From: an uncultured Hyphomicrobiales bacterium | GTDB lineage: Bacteria > Pseudomonadota > Alphaproteobacteria > Rhizobiales > TMED25 | NCBI GenBank assembly: GCA_905181735.1 | Contig: CAJIYR010000003.1 | Location: 1 to 64,000 of the forward strand | Direction of reading: 5' to 3' | Length of the DNA: 64,000 bases | Part shown: positions 62,185-64,000 of the stretch, piece after piece | Layout of the letters: each line of letters begins with the position of its first letter | How positions within the stretch are numbered: the first letter of the stretch is position 1 | Position numbers and translations under genes: made by a program | The notes under the pieces: model-generated | Seen by the model: only the letters and a program-made list of their open reading frames with translations | What the model was told of the DNA's origin: nothing | Database searches by the model: none

Positions 62185-63120
62185 ATGAAAAAATCTAAAG
62201 TAATAATAATTGGTTCTGGTCCCGCAGGATATACAGCTGCAATATATGCAGCTCGAGCTTTATTAGAACCTATTTTAATTGAAGGCATACAGCCAGGTGG
62301 TCAATTAACAATAACTACAGATGTTGAAAATTATCCAGGTTTTTCAGATGTAATACAAGGACCATGGCTAATGGAACAGATGCGTTTACAAGCAGAAAGT
62401 GTTGGCACGAATATCATCCAAGACCATATTAATTTAGCCAGCTTACATGAATATCCATTTAAATTAATCGGTGATTCTAATGAAGTATATCTAGCAGAGA
62501 GTCTGATTATCTGCACTGGAGCTCAAGCGAACTGGCTAGGCATAGAGTCAGAAGATAAATTTAAAGGCTATGGAGTTTCTGCCTGTGCAACTTGTGATGC
62601 TTTCTTTTATAAAGAGAAAAATGTTATTGTAATTGGAGGAGGAAATACTGCTGTAGAAGAAGCTTTATATTTAACAAATTTCGCAAGTTCTGTAACCCTT
62701 ATTCACAGAAGAGATACCTTAAAATGTGAAAAAATTCTTGAAAATCGTCTTATGTCTAATAAGAAAATTAATATCATTTGGGACTCGGTCCTAGAAGAAG
62801 TAATAGGTAGCTCTAATCCTTACAGTGTCACCGGCGCAAGAATTAGAAATATAAAAACTAATGAAAATTACCAGGTAAAAATAGATGGAATCTTTATTGC
62901 AATTGGACATAAACCTTCAACAGAGCTATTCGTTAACCAAATTGATATGAAGGAGAGCGGCTATATAATTACAGAACCTGATTCAACTGCGACTAATATA
63001 CCTGGAGTATATGCAGCTGGAGATGTTACAGATGATATTTATAGACAGGCAGTAACTGCAGCCGGAATGGGCTGTATGGCAGCACTTGAAGCTGAACATT
63101 ATTTATCAAATAAAAAATAG
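62185..63120 (+). CDS. trxB: Thioredoxin-disulfide reductase
   Basis: NADPH- and FAD-dependent enzyme that keeps thioredoxin reduced. The 311-aa protein has the FAD site IIGSGPAGYTAAIYAARA (about 7-24), GGQLTITTDVENYPGF, the redox-active CATC (about 134-137), the NADPH site IVIGGGNTAVEEALYL and the C-terminal FAD segment GVYAAGDVTDDIYRQAVTAAGMGCMAALEAE. All positions match low-molecular-weight TrxB. It lies 13 bp upstream of a LysR gene, a pairing common in alphaproteobacteria. Confidence 0.97.
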   Translation: MKKSKVIIIGSGPAGYTAAIYAARALLEPILIEGIQPGGQLTITTDVENYPGFSDVIQGPWLMEQMRLQAESVGTNIIQDHINLASLHEYPFKLIGDSNEVYLAESLIICTGAQANWLGIESEDKFKGYGVSACATCDAFFYKEKNVIVIGGGNTAVEEALYLTNFASSVTLIHRRDTLKCEKILENRLMSNKKINIIWDSVLEEVIGSSNPYSVTGARIRNIKTNENYQVKIDGIFIAIGHKPSTELFVNQIDMKESGYIITEPDSTATNIPGVYAAGDVTDDIYRQAVTAAGMGCMAALEAEHYLSNKK

Positions 63121-63133
63121 AGAGTATTATAAA

Positions 63134-64000
63134 ATGGATTGGGAAAGGTTAAAAATTTTTCATATAGTAGCGGATGCAGGTAGCTTTACGCACGCAAGTG
63201 AAGAAATGAATTTGAGCCAATCAGCAGTTAGCAGACAAATTAGCTCACTTGAAAATGAAGTGGGCATAGAATTATTTCATCGCCATGCGAGGGGTTTGTT
63301 GCTTACAGAACAAGGGGAGCTGGTCTATAAAAATACAAGACAAATACTCAGTATTATAAAATCAACAGAAAACATTATTAATGATAGTAAAGACAAGCCT
63401 TCAGGCGATTTGAGGCTAACAACGACTGTAGGGCTTGGGGTCAATTGGTTAATACCAAGATTGAAAAAATTTACCGATGAATTTAATGAAATAAATCTTG
63501 AACTAGCTCTAACTGACGCTGAATTAGATTTAGGGATGAGAGAAGCTGATATAGCCATAAGATTCCATAAACCTTCACAGGGAGACCTTATACAGAGAAA
63601 ACTTTTTACTGTGCATTTCCATTTGTACGCATCAGCAAAATATTTAAATGAGCATGGTACACCAAATAGGATAGAGGATTTACCAGGACATAAAATTATA
63701 TCTTACGGTCAAGCGCCAGATTATTTAAAAGAAATCAATTGGCTAGAGAGTATTACTAAAGAATACAAAACAAAACCTATATTGAAAGTAGATAATATAA
63801 ATGGACTTTTATTAGCAGCGATAAGTCATATTGGAATTGTTTTACTGCCAGACTATCTTGTAAATAACTCAAATGCATTAGTTAGAATACCCTTTAATTC
63901 AAAACTTCCAGAAATAGATACTTACATGACTTACGCAGAAGAAAGAAAGAAATCAAAGAGAGTGGCTATCTTAAGAGAATTCTTGGTAGAAGAAGGTAGA
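63134..64000 (+). CDS. LysR-family transcriptional regulator, 3' end beyond the window (not in the ORF track)
   Basis: An open frame from ATG 63134 runs to the last base of the window (289 codons, no stop). The N-terminal winged helix is clear: MDWERLKIFHIVADAGSFTHASEEMNLSQSAVSRQISSLENEVGIELFHRHARGLLLTEQGE. The co-inducer domain begins at about residue 90 with GDLRLTTTVGLGVNWLIPRL and includes ADIAIRFHKPSQGDLIQRKLF. The usual total is about 300 residues, so only a short tail is missing. The position 13 bp after trxB suggests co-transcription; its targets and inducer are unknown. Confidence 0.92.
   Translation, partial: MDWERLKIFHIVADAGSFTHASEEMNLSQSAVSRQISSLENEVGIELFHRHARGLLLTEQGELVYKNTRQILSIIKSTENIINDSKDKPSGDLRLTTTVGLGVNWLIPRLKKFTDEFNEINLELALTDAELDLGMREADIAIRFHKPSQGDLIQRKLFTVHFHLYASAKYLNEHGTPNRIEDLPGHKIISYGQAPDYLKEINWLESITKEYKTKPILKVDNINGLLLAAISHIGIVLLPDYLVNNSNALVRIPFNSKLPEIDTYMTYAEERKKSKRVAILREFLVEEGR

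Overview
The window is a chromosomal segment of an AT-rich, compact, free-living alphaproteobacterium. The evidence is a permuted two-piece-type tmRNA whose tag ends ...PVAVAA, an alpha-type SspB, an ELM1-family protein next to trxB, an ArsR-methyltransferase fusion upstream of metF-metH, and a full dcw cluster running into lpxC-bamD-recN-ligA. Gram-negative envelope genes (lpxC, bamD, mlaA, mlaC) and complete peptidoglycan, methionine and carbamoyl-phosphate genes argue against a reduced intracellular symbiont. Short spacers, many 1-14 nt overlaps or gaps, and the lack of IS elements, phage genes or CRISPR arrays fit a streamlined, probably aquatic lineage. That habitat is inference; no taxonomic marker gene such as 16S rRNA is present.

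Layout. 1-106: 3' end of the tmRNA coding piece. 473-7375 (+): sspB, fumC, a small ribbon-helix-helix protein, a CLC chloride channel/transporter, uvrD/pcrA helicase and prmA, nearly back to back. 7381-7539 (-): a 52-aa DUF1127-type protein missing from the ORF track. 7753-9540 (+): M24 aminopeptidase P. 9542-33999 (-): one unbroken run of 20 genes: mraZ, rsmH, ftsL, ftsI, murE, murF, mraY, murD, ftsW, murG, murC, murB, ddl, ftsQ, ftsA, ftsZ, lpxC, bamD, recN, ligA (transcription order). Upstream of mraZ is a five-fold, 10-bp-phased TGG repeat (probable MraZ operator), then rnpB and an AmpD/AmiD-type amidase, all on the minus strand.

35429-51260 is the more metabolic part: a fused hydantoinase/5-oxoprolinase (+), the methionine operon (ArsR-methyltransferase, metF, metH; -), mlaA-mlaC and an unusual isocitrate/isopropylmalate-dehydrogenase paralogue (+). 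A minus-strand group follows: an M24 hydrolase related to creatinase and DddP, a divergent KdsB-like protein, and a CaiB/BaiF CoA-transferase, then a CAU-anticodon tRNA. 51335-55863 (-) is the macromolecular synthesis group rpoD, dnaG, yqeY. It is divergent from 56036-62166 (+): carA, carB, greA, ELM1-like. trxB and a LysR regulator truncated by the window edge complete it.

Most genes are housekeeping and recognised with confidence. The least explained part is 46.4-51.0 kb. There an M24 enzyme with codon use unlike its neighbours is followed by a long hairpin that could compete for the ribosome-binding site of a KdsB-like gene lacking key cytidylyltransferase motifs. A CoA-transferase preceded by a perfect palindrome and a dehydrogenase lacking the family's catalytic Tyr lie alongside. 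I consider this the best candidate for undescribed biology, but its function cannot be assigned from sequence alone.
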